Origin: Candidatus Bathyarchaeota archaeon
GTDB lineage: Archaea; Thermoproteota; Bathyarchaeia; Bathyarchaeales; Bathycorpusculaceae
Reading direction: 5' to 3'
Length of the DNA stretch: 5,758 nt
NCBI GenBank assembly: GCA_030630585.1
Contig: DAOVMU010000105.1
Location: 1-5,758, forward strand
The position numbers and the translations under genes are program-made. Positions 1 to 5,098 of the stretch are shown here, one piece after another. The notes under the pieces were generated by a model, which was not told where the DNA came from, searched no databases, and saw nothing but the letters and a program-made list of their open reading frames with translations. Each line of letters begins with the position of its first letter. Within the stretch, counting starts at the first letter, position 1.

Positions 1-118
1 AAGGCGTTCCGCAACTCAGCATAGTCGAGAGCGAACGAGTTATACATCACTTTTAACGCACCACTACACCACAAGTTAAAAATCATCTACACAGTCATGC
101 ACTTATAACACTTATGTA

Positions 119-130
119 TGTTCTAGAACA
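119..130. promoter_or_regulatory. 12-bp perfect palindrome, possible operator
   Basis: TGTTCTAGAACA reads the same on both strands and lies in an AT-rich stretch with no gene. Such a site could bind a dimeric regulator. No nearby start codon or promoter depends on it, so a chance palindrome is equally possible. Confidence 0.15.
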
Positions 131-180
131 ATATTCTATATTCAAAAACCTCATTCAAGCTGAAGGTAAAGGCTTTATAA

Positions 181-333
181 CCGCCTAAATCAAAAGGCCA
201 ACCCCAATTCGCGCGCGCTGAGTTTGGTCCAGGTGCTTCAGCCCTGCTTGAGCAGCACAAGATATGGAAGTTTATAGCTAAACCATGCGTCAATGTAGCG
301 GAAGCCATTAAGGACGCCTTATCAAAGATGTAG
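181..333 (+). pseudogene. Start-less C-terminal remnant, possibly NifX/FeMo-cofactor-like
   Basis: A plus-strand frame runs from just after a stop at 178-180 to a TAG at 331-333, giving 50 codons with no start codon apart from a terminal ATG. Its second half looks protein-like: AEFGPGASALLEQ, then KIWKFIAKP, then VNVAEAIKDALSKM at the end. The pattern GPGA, a hydrophobic strand, and a final V-x-x-AI-x-x-AL helix recalls the C-terminus of the dinitrogenase iron-molybdenum cofactor biosynthesis family (NifX/NifB C-terminal type), where iGPGA precedes a short strand and a closing helix. The upstream part of that domain is not readable in any frame, so I call it a decayed fragment. The family assignment is from memory of the motif and is weak. 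Confidence 0.3.
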
Positions 334-340
334 TGCCAAC

Positions 341-396
341 GAAATGCAAGAGTGCTTTAGCTAGAAATATCAGCCCTTTTCTACATGGAGTATACG
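341..396 (+). repeat. Imperfect direct repeat, copy A (before vapBC)
   Basis: This stretch aligns with 1167-1221: 48 of 55 aligned bases are identical, with one extra base in copy A at 347. Shared blocks include AAGAGTGCTTT, GCTAGAAA, CTTTTC and CATGGAGTAT. Similarity stops sharply at both ends. Copies A and B lie in the same orientation about 826 bases apart and bracket the vapB-vapC pair. Both can be read as KSALAR..S.F.HGV, but only two of the seven substitutions fall at third positions of that frame, so coding conservation is not supported. Origin unknown: duplication scar, target or recombination site, or a dispersed element. Confidence 0.7.
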
Positions 397-412
397 CGCT
401 CTTCTAATCTGG

Positions 413-428
413 CAAAAAGGTTTTTATT
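413..428 (+). promoter_or_regulatory. Candidate archaeal promoter (BRE + TATA) for vapBC
   Basis: A purine/A-rich BRE-like run (CAAAAA) is followed by the T/A-rich element TTTTTATT at 421-428. The usual archaeal spacing of about 25 bases puts initiation near 447-452, so the mRNA would have a very short leader before the GTG at 462. This is inferred from position and composition only. Confidence 0.35.
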
Positions 429-461
429 TGACATTTCTAATAATATTTGGCAGTGATATAT

Positions 462-713
462 GTGGCTGTCATTATAGGAAAAGCTGGGCGCTTTGTCCTT
501 CCCAAGGAACTTCGTGAAAAGTTTCGGGTCAAAGAGGGTTCTAGACTGATTATCAGAGATTACGGTGGACGAATTATCCTTATTCCCGTTATGACTTATG
601 ATGAACCGACAGAGGCTTTGCATGGCAGCGTCCAACTGACGCGCCCTATTGAGAAACCCAAAGTAGTGGCTAGGGCGCATATCCGAAAGAAGTTGCTTGA
701 GGATTTGGAATGA
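462..713 (+). CDS. vapB: VapB-like AbrB/SpoVT-family antitoxin
   Basis: A small DNA-binding antitoxin of the AbrB/SpoVT swapped-hairpin fold, expected to bind and neutralise the PIN toxin encoded next and to repress their shared promoter. From the GTG at 462 it has 83 residues. The AbrB domain fills residues 1-45 with the family signature GKAGRFVLPKELREKF, then a hairpin GSRLIIRDYGGRIILIPV. The C-terminal half (ALHGSVQL, PIEKPK, then a basic helix KKLLEDLE) is the likely toxin-binding tail. I chose GTG 462 because it gives the usual 8-9 residues before the GR of the motif and has GTGAT, complementary to the archaeal 16S tail, 4 bases upstream. The in-frame TTG at 447 or GTG at 453 would add five or three residues. 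The stop overlaps the vapC start (ATGA), so the pair should be translationally coupled. Confidence 0.85.
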   Translation: MAVIIGKAGRFVLPKELREKFRVKEGSRLIIRDYGGRIILIPVMTYDEPTEALHGSVQLTRPIEKPKVVARAHIRKKLLEDLE

Positions 714-1111
714 AGCATTTCGTAGACACAAACGTGTTCATTTACAGCATCACGGATCATCCTCGTTTTGGCGAGAAGGCTAAACGTATTCTTAAGCGCA
801 TAGAAGAAGGGGAAGAGGCAGTGACTACAACGCTTGTTCTATGTGAGATTTCATGGGTTTTGGAGGCTATGGGCAGGCAAGGTGACATCAAGTCTACTCT
901 TGAAAAGATTCTTTCCTACAAAAATTTAGAGGTTGTAGGGTTTGAAACGGACGACCTCCTCGTAGGAGCGAATAACATGAGGCTTTACGGCATAGATTTT
1001 AACGATGGATTGAACGTGGCTGTCATGACTAAGATCGGCGTCTTGGAAGCATACTCAAATGATTCTAAGCATCTCGGAAAATTAGATTTTATAAAGCTTG
1101 TTTTTAAGTAG
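710..1111 (+). CDS. vapC: VapC-like PIN-domain ribonuclease toxin
   Basis: A 133-residue PIN-domain protein, the usual length for a VapC toxin; the family consists of Mg2+-dependent endoribonucleases that cut tRNA, rRNA or mRNA when free of antitoxin. The acidic active site looks complete: D6 in FVDTN with T7 and N8, E46 in LCEISWV, D99 (with D96) in GIDFNDGLNVAVM, and D118 in the SND motif near the C-terminus. It starts at the ATG overlapping the vapB stop by 4 bases, and GAGG lies within the vapB end at 699-702, 7 bases before it. Nothing suggests truncation, so the toxin is probably active. The RNA target cannot be read from sequence. The pair is bracketed by two copies of a direct repeat, hinting at acquisition as a module. 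Confidence 0.9.
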   Translation: MKHFVDTNVFIYSITDHPRFGEKAKRILKRIEEGEEAVTTTLVLCEISWVLEAMGRQGDIKSTLEKILSYKNLEVVGFETDDLLVGANNMRLYGIDFNDGLNVAVMTKIGVLEAYSNDSKHLGKLDFIKLVFK

Positions 1112-1166
1112 GATTTGGACGTTGCCTTAGGTGAAAAATTATGGGTGAACCTTAGAAAGCGTCAAT

Positions 1167-1221
1167 GAAATGAAGAGTGCTTTGGCTAGAAAGGTCAGCG
1201 CTTTTCCGCATGGAGTATGCG
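1167..1221 (+). repeat. Imperfect direct repeat, copy B (after vapBC, into methyltransferase start)
   Basis: Second copy of the element at 341-396, same orientation, with seven substitutions and one missing base relative to copy A. It starts 55 bases after the vapC stop. It includes the ATG at 1210 that I use as the start of the methyltransferase gene; copy A has an equivalent ATG at 385 that leads only into a short frame closed by a stop at 454-456. Copy B therefore either donated a start codon to the methyltransferase gene, or copy A is a duplicated piece of that gene's 5' end. Confidence 0.7.
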
Positions 1222-1899
1222 TCATGGTTGAAAGAAGAAACTGACGAAACTAGTGGCGACGTTTTCGATGTTTTTGCGGTTAGATACGACAACTGGTATG
1301 ACAAACCTTTTGGCAGATCGGCTTTCAACCTAGAGAAAGATTGTGTAGACTCTCTGTGCGAGAACACGCTGAGTCCTTCTCTCGAGGTAGGTGTCGGCAC
1401 TGGAAGGTTTGCGGCAGCGTTTAAAATCGAGTGTGGAGTTGACAGGTCTGCGGGCGTGCTGAAATTCGCGAAGGAGAGAGGGATAACGGTTGTTAAGGGA
1501 GTGGGAGAACGGTTGCCGTTTGTTGACGAATGCTTTCACACAATTTTTATCATAGTTACCCTCTGTTTTGTTGACGAGCCTCTGAAGGTTTTGAAAGAAG
1601 CCTCCAGAGTGTTAAAAAATGATGGAAGCGTTGTACTTGGTTTAATACTAAAGGAAAGCCCTTGGGCGATCTTTTACAAGAAAAAGGGTGAAGTAGGCAA
1701 CATCTTCTACAAAACTGCGAGGTTCTACAGCTTAAAAGAGTTAGAAGCTATGGTAAAAAAGGCTGGGCTTAGAATTATTGATGTATATTCTACAATATTT
1801 CAAAATCCAACAGAAAAACCACTGCGTTCTGAGTCTCCAAAAAAGGGATACTACAAGAATGCTGGATTTGTGACTATGAAAGCTGCAAAACTCAAATAA
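1210..1899 (+). CDS. Class I SAM-dependent methyltransferase
   Basis: A 229-residue soluble Rossmann-fold methyltransferase of the Methyltransf_11/UbiE-like group; substrate not identifiable. Visible elements: the N-terminal DVFAVRYDNWYD at about 20-31, motif I LEVGVGTGRF at about 58-67 (glycine-rich SAM loop), the second acidic element GVDRS at about 76-80, a GVGERLPFVDECFHTI segment around 97-112 corresponding to the adenine-contacting and motif II region, and RVLKNDGSVVLG at about 133-144 before the late strands. The C-terminal FYSLKELEAMVKKAGL helix is typical of the group. I prefer the ATG at 1210; an in-frame GTG at 1177 would add 11 residues but reads through repeat copy B and adds nothing resembling the family. 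Neither start has a convincing ribosome binding site (AAAGGT sits 14 bases before 1210). The gene converges on the ABC permease gene, with 16 bases between stops. Confidence 0.85.
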   Translation: MEYASWLKEETDETSGDVFDVFAVRYDNWYDKPFGRSAFNLEKDCVDSLCENTLSPSLEVGVGTGRFAAAFKIECGVDRSAGVLKFAKERGITVVKGVGERLPFVDECFHTIFIIVTLCFVDEPLKVLKEASRVLKNDGSVVLGLILKESPWAIFYKKKGEVGNIFYKTARFYSLKELEAMVKKAGLRIIDVYSTIFQNPTEKPLRSESPKKGYYKNAGFVTMKAAKLK

Positions 1900-1915
1900 G
1901 CGGTCTCAGTGACTA

Positions 1916-2671
1916 TTACAGTCTTTCCGGCAGAGTTCTTTCATGAATTTTGATAGCGGCTATCAGAAACAGCAAAGTGAAACCTGTCAAAGCTGCAAAA
2001 TCCACAACAACCGAGTAATAACTGACTCCTTGAGTGCAGTAACTCGCCAAATCTGTGAAGTATGTCAACGGTGAAAAAGATGCGATAATCCGTCCCCAAT
2101 CCGGCATTGCCGAGACTGGAATAAAGACTCCGCTGATGAAAACCAGTGGAAACTTAACTAGATTTGATATCATCATCACCGTTGAGGGAACGTCTGTCGG
2201 CGGATAAGCGGATAGAAGAATACCGAAGGATGCAAAGCAAAAAGCTGCCAAAATCATGCCTAAACAAAGAATCAGCAAGTTAGTTATGTTTACGCCGAAA
2301 ACTAAACCGATGATCAGCGGAACAACAGAGATTAAAATGCCATAGACAAAGGAGGCTATGACATCGCCTATGAAAAGTGCCCAAGCGGAAACAGGGGTGG
2401 ACACCAGCCTTTCTAACGTTCTGGATCTCGCTTCAAAAGGCACTATTGCTGGACCAATTGACATAGAAGCAAAGAAAATTGTCATTCCCAGAAGCCCAGT
2501 GAACAACTGTTGTATTGGCATGTTTCGACCGATGAAAAATGCTAGAAAAAGGAAAAAAGGCATGACAAGCCCAAAAATCACCACTGGCCCCCTTTTGTAA
2601 TAAATACGGAGGTCTTTCTTAGCGATAGCGAATGCACGTTTCAGTTGTTCTAAGAATAAATATTCTGACAT
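1916..2671 (-). CDS. ABC-2 type transporter permease
   Basis: The 251-residue membrane subunit of an ABC-2 type exporter, partner of the ATPase encoded just upstream; such pairs (DrrAB, NodIJ, antibiotic/lipid export types) pump substrates outward. A short cytoplasmic amphipathic start (residues 1-28, basic) leads to six hydrophobic segments at about 29-48, 57-78, 97-125, 131-155, 165-186 and 220-240. Family landmarks are FEARSRTLERLVSTPVS at about 79-95, the cytoplasmic loop that couples to the ATPase, and FISGVFIPVSAMPDW followed by FSPLTYFTDL at about 178-208, characteristic of ABC2_membrane permeases. The ATG start lies 2 bases after the ATPase stop, with GAGG 10 bases upstream inside the ATPase gene, so the two are translationally coupled. 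The exported substrate cannot be deduced. Confidence 0.9.
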   Translation of the reverse strand: MSEYLFLEQLKRAFAIAKKDLRIYYKRGPVVIFGLVMPFFLFLAFFIGRNMPIQQLFTGLLGMTIFFASMSIGPAIVPFEARSRTLERLVSTPVSAWALFIGDVIASFVYGILISVVPLIIGLVFGVNITNLLILCLGMILAAFCFASFGILLSAYPPTDVPSTVMMISNLVKFPLVFISGVFIPVSAMPDWGRIIASFSPLTYFTDLASYCTQGVSYYSVVVDFAALTGFTLLFLIAAIKIHERTLPERL

Positions 2672-2673
2672 AC

Positions 2674-3615
2674 TCAGTCCTCTTCGTGTTCCTTTATCAG
2701 CTTGATAAACACGTCTTCCAGCGTGGGCGCAAGCGTGTTAAAAGTAATAATTGTCAATCCTTTGGAACGAGCATAATCTATTAGGCTATTCATAACGCTG
2801 TGCGGTTCATCCGTGTACAACCTTATTTTGTCACCTATTTTCTTTACTTGCATTACATTGGGAATCTTAGATAACTCATTTGCCGACACGGGCTTGTTGA
2901 AGCTTACTTCCACAGATTTCAAACCACTGCTTTTCATTCTGAGATTTTCAGGACTGTCTATAGCTGCGATTTTTCCATGGTTTATTATGGCTATTCTGTC
3001 ACAGAGTTGGTTTGCTTCTTCCATATTGTGAGTTGATAGAAAAACGGTTGTTCCATCTCTATTATACTGCCGGATAGTATCTCTGATGAGCCTCGCACTT
3101 TCCACATCTAAGCCGCTAGTGGGTTCATCAAGAAAGAGAACTTGCGGTTCAGTTAGCAAAGCCATGCACAAAATTAGTTTCTGCTTCATTCCTTTCGAAA
3201 AGCCTCTTGCAAGCTGATTTTTCCTCTCATAAAGCCCAAATTCCTTAAGCAGCCCCTCAGCTCTTTCCTGTCTTTTCTTTTTGGGAATTCCATATAATTC
3301 ACCGATGAGCATGAGGTTTTGCCAAGCTGTGAGGTCAATGTAAGCGTTAGCCATTTCAGGAACGACACTCATGATTTGCTTCGCCTTCAAAGCTTGTTCA
3401 AGGATGTTGTAGCCCGTTATAGTTGCAGTTCCACCGTCTGGCTTTATCACTCCCGTCAATATGCGAATGGTTGTGGTTTTACCCGCTGCGTTTGGTCCTA
3501 AAAAACCAAAAATTTCCCCTTTTCTAACTTCAAAGTTGATGTGGTTCACTGCAGTGATTTCGCCGTAATTTTTGGTTAAGTCTTTGACTTCTATTGCGGG
3601 TTCCATGCGTGCCAC
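2674..3615 (-). CDS. ABC-2 type transporter ATP-binding protein
   Basis: The 313-residue ATPase of a DrrA/CcmA-type exporter, cytoplasmic, pairing with the downstream permease. Nucleotide-binding domain residues 7-225: Walker A GPNAAGKTT (40-48), signature FSKGMKQ (139-145), Walker B VLFLDEPTSGLD (159-170) and H-loop H196 in STHN. Residues 230-313 form the C-terminal extension of this subfamily, ending in APTLEDVFIKL. Three oddities: Walker A has Ala instead of the usual Gly at 43, the signature has Lys at 141 where Gly is commonest, and Glu87 stands where the Q-loop glutamine of VPQ is expected. All core catalytic residues (K46, D163, E164, H196) remain. The GTG at 3615 is used; the ATG at 3606, three codons in, is nearly as good because GAGAAG lies 3 bases from the GTG and 12 from the ATG. 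Confidence 0.92.
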   Translation of the reverse strand: MARMEPAIEVKDLTKNYGEITAVNHINFEVRKGEIFGFLGPNAAGKTTTIRILTGVIKPDGGTATITGYNILEQALKAKQIMSVVPEMANAYIDLTAWQNLMLIGELYGIPKKKRQERAEGLLKEFGLYERKNQLARGFSKGMKQKLILCMALLTEPQVLFLDEPTSGLDVESARLIRDTIRQYNRDGTTVFLSTHNMEEANQLCDRIAIINHGKIAAIDSPENLRMKSSGLKSVEVSFNKPVSANELSKIPNVMQVKKIGDKIRLYTDEPHSVMNSLIDYARSKGLTIITFNTLAPTLEDVFIKLIKEHEED

Positions 3616-3650
3616 TTACTTCTCTGAAGCTATTGCTAATGCACACTAAT

Positions 3651-3665
3651 TAGGTTTAAGCTTGG
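3651..3665 (-). promoter_or_regulatory. Possible promoter for the ABC exporter operon
   Basis: The 96 bases between the TrmO stop and the ATPase start hold an AT-rich element, AAGCTTAAACC on the minus strand, whose TTAAA core lies about 43-50 bases before the two candidate starts. Archaeal spacing would place initiation near 3632 with a leader of roughly 18-27 bases. The match to a TATA box is poor and the BRE is not clear. The gap size is the main argument that the exporter has its own promoter. Confidence 0.2.
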
Positions 3666-3711
3666 AATGTTAACTGATTGTTATGATTTTTCCAGAGCCG
3701 ACTTCGAGCTA

Positions 3712-4131
3712 TTAGGGTGATAGCCATTCTGGAGTACAAGCGTTAGGAACAGCGTCTCTCCTTTGAATATATGGTTTAACATCAATTATCGGTGAGCCTT
3801 CAAAGGCGTCTAATCCCTTCACGGTTAAGACGCAGCCTTCAACTTTCATCAATTCTACAACGCATAAGCCTATCGGATTCGGTCTGGACGGGCTTCTGCA
3901 GGCGAAGACGCCGACTTTCACGTTGTCTGTGCGTGCTCTCGGAACAACCTGTAGTACGCTTCTCTCTTTTTCGTTGTCTCGTAGATGAATCCAGTAGAGA
4001 ATTATTAGGTGAGAAAAACCATCAATATCTTTCAGTGCATCACAAAACTTTGGAAAAATCCGCACCTCAGCCTCTTCTTCACCCGCAACTTCAACAGTTC
4101 CAATAAATTCCAATTCACCTTTGCCACACAT
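3712..4131 (-). CDS. trmO: TrmO-family tRNA (N6-threonylcarbamoyladenosine37-N6)-methyltransferase
   Basis: A 139-residue TsaA-like/TrmO family protein. In the characterised members the single-domain beta-barrel enzyme uses SAM to methylate t6A at position 37 of threonine tRNAs, giving m6t6A; it is not a Rossmann-type methyltransferase. Landmarks are the opening FIGTVEV (about 9-15), the DGFSHLIILYWIH segment (37-49), the hallmark FACRSPSRPNPIGLC (76-90) and the second hallmark GLDAFEGSPIIDVKPY (106-121). E. coli TrmO is longer (about 235 residues) with an extra C-terminal domain; this short form matches archaeal homologues. ATG start 17 bases after the Fe-S gene stop, with a modest GATGAT-type site upstream, so it is probably co-transcribed with the redox genes. 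A functional link to them is not evident. Archaeal members are mostly uncharacterised, so the exact target is inferred. Confidence 0.88.
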   Translation of the reverse strand: MCGKGELEFIGTVEVAGEEEAEVRIFPKFCDALKDIDGFSHLIILYWIHLRDNEKERSVLQVVPRARTDNVKVGVFACRSPSRPNPIGLCVVELMKVEGCVLTVKGLDAFEGSPIIDVKPYIQRRDAVPNACTPEWLSP

Positions 4132-4148
4132 AATATCATCTTCTACAT

Positions 4149-4919
4149 CTACTTTTTAATTGTGAAACTTAAAGCCTTTAAAGCGCAGGCTTCAACGCAT
4201 CTGCCGCACAATATACAGTCAGTTGAACTTCCGATATCCTCTAACTTTGTTATTCCCATTCCACACGCCTCAAGGCAGACGTCGCATCTTTTACATTTCT
4301 CTTCATCCAAACTTATGTTCACTATGCTTACTTTGTTGAAGACTCCGGCGATGGCTCCCATCGGACACAGGTAGCGGCACCAGAAACGACTAATCAGCAA
4401 AGCCAAAATAAGTGTTAATGCAAGCGTGAACATATGAACGTAAAAGGGTTTACCGACCGAAATGCTTGGGTTAAGCAGACGGTAGGGTATGGCTGCGAAA
4501 AGAGAACCAGACGGACAGAACTTACAGAAAACCGTGTCTAAGGCAAGCCATGCCAAAGCAATCGTAAGGAACAAAATCCCATATTTGGCAAACCATTGGT
4601 TTCTGGTTTTGATTTGTCTTCTGCGGTTTGAATGACTAAGCAAGTCATGTAATGTTCCAAATGGACACGCCCAACCGCAAAACGCCCGCCCAAAGAGTGT
4701 CCCATAAACTCCAAGAGAACCAACGGTGAATAATGGAAGCTGACCGTCTTTGATGAAATTCTGAAGGATACCGATGGGACATCCGAAAGCTGCGAAAGGG
4801 CAACCGTCACAGTAAAGGAAGGGACACACGAAACCAGTTTGGAGAATGCGAGCAATGCCCAAGTTAGAAACTGCGAAAGCAGCAACCTGAGCAATCTTTC
4901 TCTTATTATTCAGCTTCAC
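4149..4919 (-). CDS. NapH-like membrane 4Fe-4S binding protein
   Basis: A 256-residue polytopic iron-sulfur protein of the NapH/NosR/CcoG-like superfamily, predicted to carry electrons between cytoplasmic clusters and a membrane partner. An unusual N-terminal cysteine group, CPFLYCDGCPFAAFGCP (C32, C37, C40, C47), precedes the membrane core. Hydrophobic segments lie around 63-80, 112-130 and 160-180. Loop motifs are CGWACPFG (C81, C85), CKFCPSG (C132, C135) and CRYLCPMG (C181, C185); CxxxCP is the NapH hallmark. The C-terminus holds two complete CxxCxxCxxxC ferredoxin motifs (C209-C219 and C235-C245), so 2[4Fe-4S] probably in the cytoplasm. The start is GTG at 4919, 15 bases after the stop of the short CXXC peptide gene; upstream Shine-Dalgarno is weak. 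Context with TlpA and the CXXC peptide points to thiol redox rather than nitrate reduction, as no nap genes are present. Confidence 0.88.
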   Translation of the reverse strand: MKLNNKRKIAQVAAFAVSNLGIARILQTGFVCPFLYCDGCPFAAFGCPIGILQNFIKDGQLPLFTVGSLGVYGTLFGRAFCGWACPFGTLHDLLSHSNRRRQIKTRNQWFAKYGILFLTIALAWLALDTVFCKFCPSGSLFAAIPYRLLNPSISVGKPFYVHMFTLALTLILALLISRFWCRYLCPMGAIAGVFNKVSIVNISLDEEKCKRCDVCLEACGMGITKLEDIGSSTDCILCGRCVEACALKALSFTIKK

Positions 4920-4934
4920 TTTTCAACGCCTAGC

Positions 4935-5075
4935 CTAAAGTCCTATGCATGAAGGACAGATAAGCTTGACGAATCTCTCAAGTATTATGGTGTACTCGCC
5001 TGAACCAAACACCGCTATTAAAGCAAACAAGACAAACAAAGTGAACTTGCATTTACGACCAAAATCTTGGTTCAA
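4935..5075 (-). CDS. Small membrane protein with C-terminal CXXC motif (CD1871A-like)
   Basis: A 46-residue peptide with a TTG start and TAG stop. It opens with a basic N-terminus (GRKCK, C9), then a single membrane segment at about 11-26 (FTLFVLFALIAVFG), a short amphipathic part (EYTIILERFVK) and a terminal CPSCIGL with cysteines 40 and 43. The TTG at 5075 is chosen because AAGAGG at 5085-5090 sits 9 bases upstream; an in-frame TTG at 5084 abuts that site. The gene starts 23 bases after the tlpA stop and ends 15 bases before the Fe-S protein start. With the positive-inside rule the CPSC tail would face outside, alongside the TlpA thioredoxin domain. From memory the layout (one helix, then KxxxxICxxCIG near the end) resembles clostridial CD1871A-family CXXC proteins. 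The role is inferred: a thiol carrier between TlpA and the Fe-S protein. Confidence 0.72.
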   Translation of the reverse strand: MNQDFGRKCKFTLFVLFALIAVFGSGEYTIILERFVKLICPSCIGL

Positions 5076-5084
5076 AACAATCAA

Positions 5085-5090
5085 CCTCTT
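5085..5090 (-). promoter_or_regulatory. Ribosome binding site of the CXXC small protein gene
   Basis: AAGAGG on the minus strand, 9 bases before the TTG at 5075 and 8 bases after the tlpA stop. It is the main reason to accept a TTG start and a gene this short. Confidence 0.55.
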
Positions 5091-5098
5091 CTTGTTTA

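Larger units (their letters stand above)
1..461. other. Non-coding / decayed region upstream of the toxin-antitoxin module
   Basis: I find no intact gene here. The stretch holds a start-less coding-like frame at 181-333 that ends in a stop, a 12-bp perfect palindrome at 119-130, the first copy of an imperfect direct repeat at 341-396, and an archaeal-type promoter candidate at 413-428. Bases 60-180 are AT-rich with several stops in every plus-strand frame. The minus-strand frame over 123-308 looks like the shadow of the plus-strand remnant. The mixture of remnant and repeat suggests past rearrangement, which is inference. Confidence 0.6.

Noticed and set aside
3..56. Plus-strand frame ending in a stop (GVPQLSIVESERVIHHF), possible tail of a gene entering from the left
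   Set aside because: Only 17 codons are visible and other frames cannot be excluded, so a gene call is not supported.
123..308. Minus-strand frame of 61 codons
   Set aside because: It has no domain or convincing ribosome binding site, and the opposite strand gives the more protein-like C-terminal remnant.
381..731. Minus-strand frame of 116 codons
   Set aside because: It is antisense to vapB, whose AbrB motif and coupling to vapC are clear, and it shows no recognisable domain.
341..1221. Whole repeat-bracketed segment as an insertion sequence or integron-like cassette
   Set aside because: There is no transposase or integrase, no terminal inverted repeats, and the repeats are far longer and more diverged than a normal target duplication.
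1900..1915. Bidirectional terminator between the convergent methyltransferase and permease genes
   Set aside because: The 16-base gap has no stable hairpin and no T run on either strand.
4149..4919. Assignment as a true NapH of periplasmic nitrate reduction
   Set aside because: No napA/napG/napC neighbours, an extra N-terminal cysteine group, and the TlpA/CXXC context argue against it.
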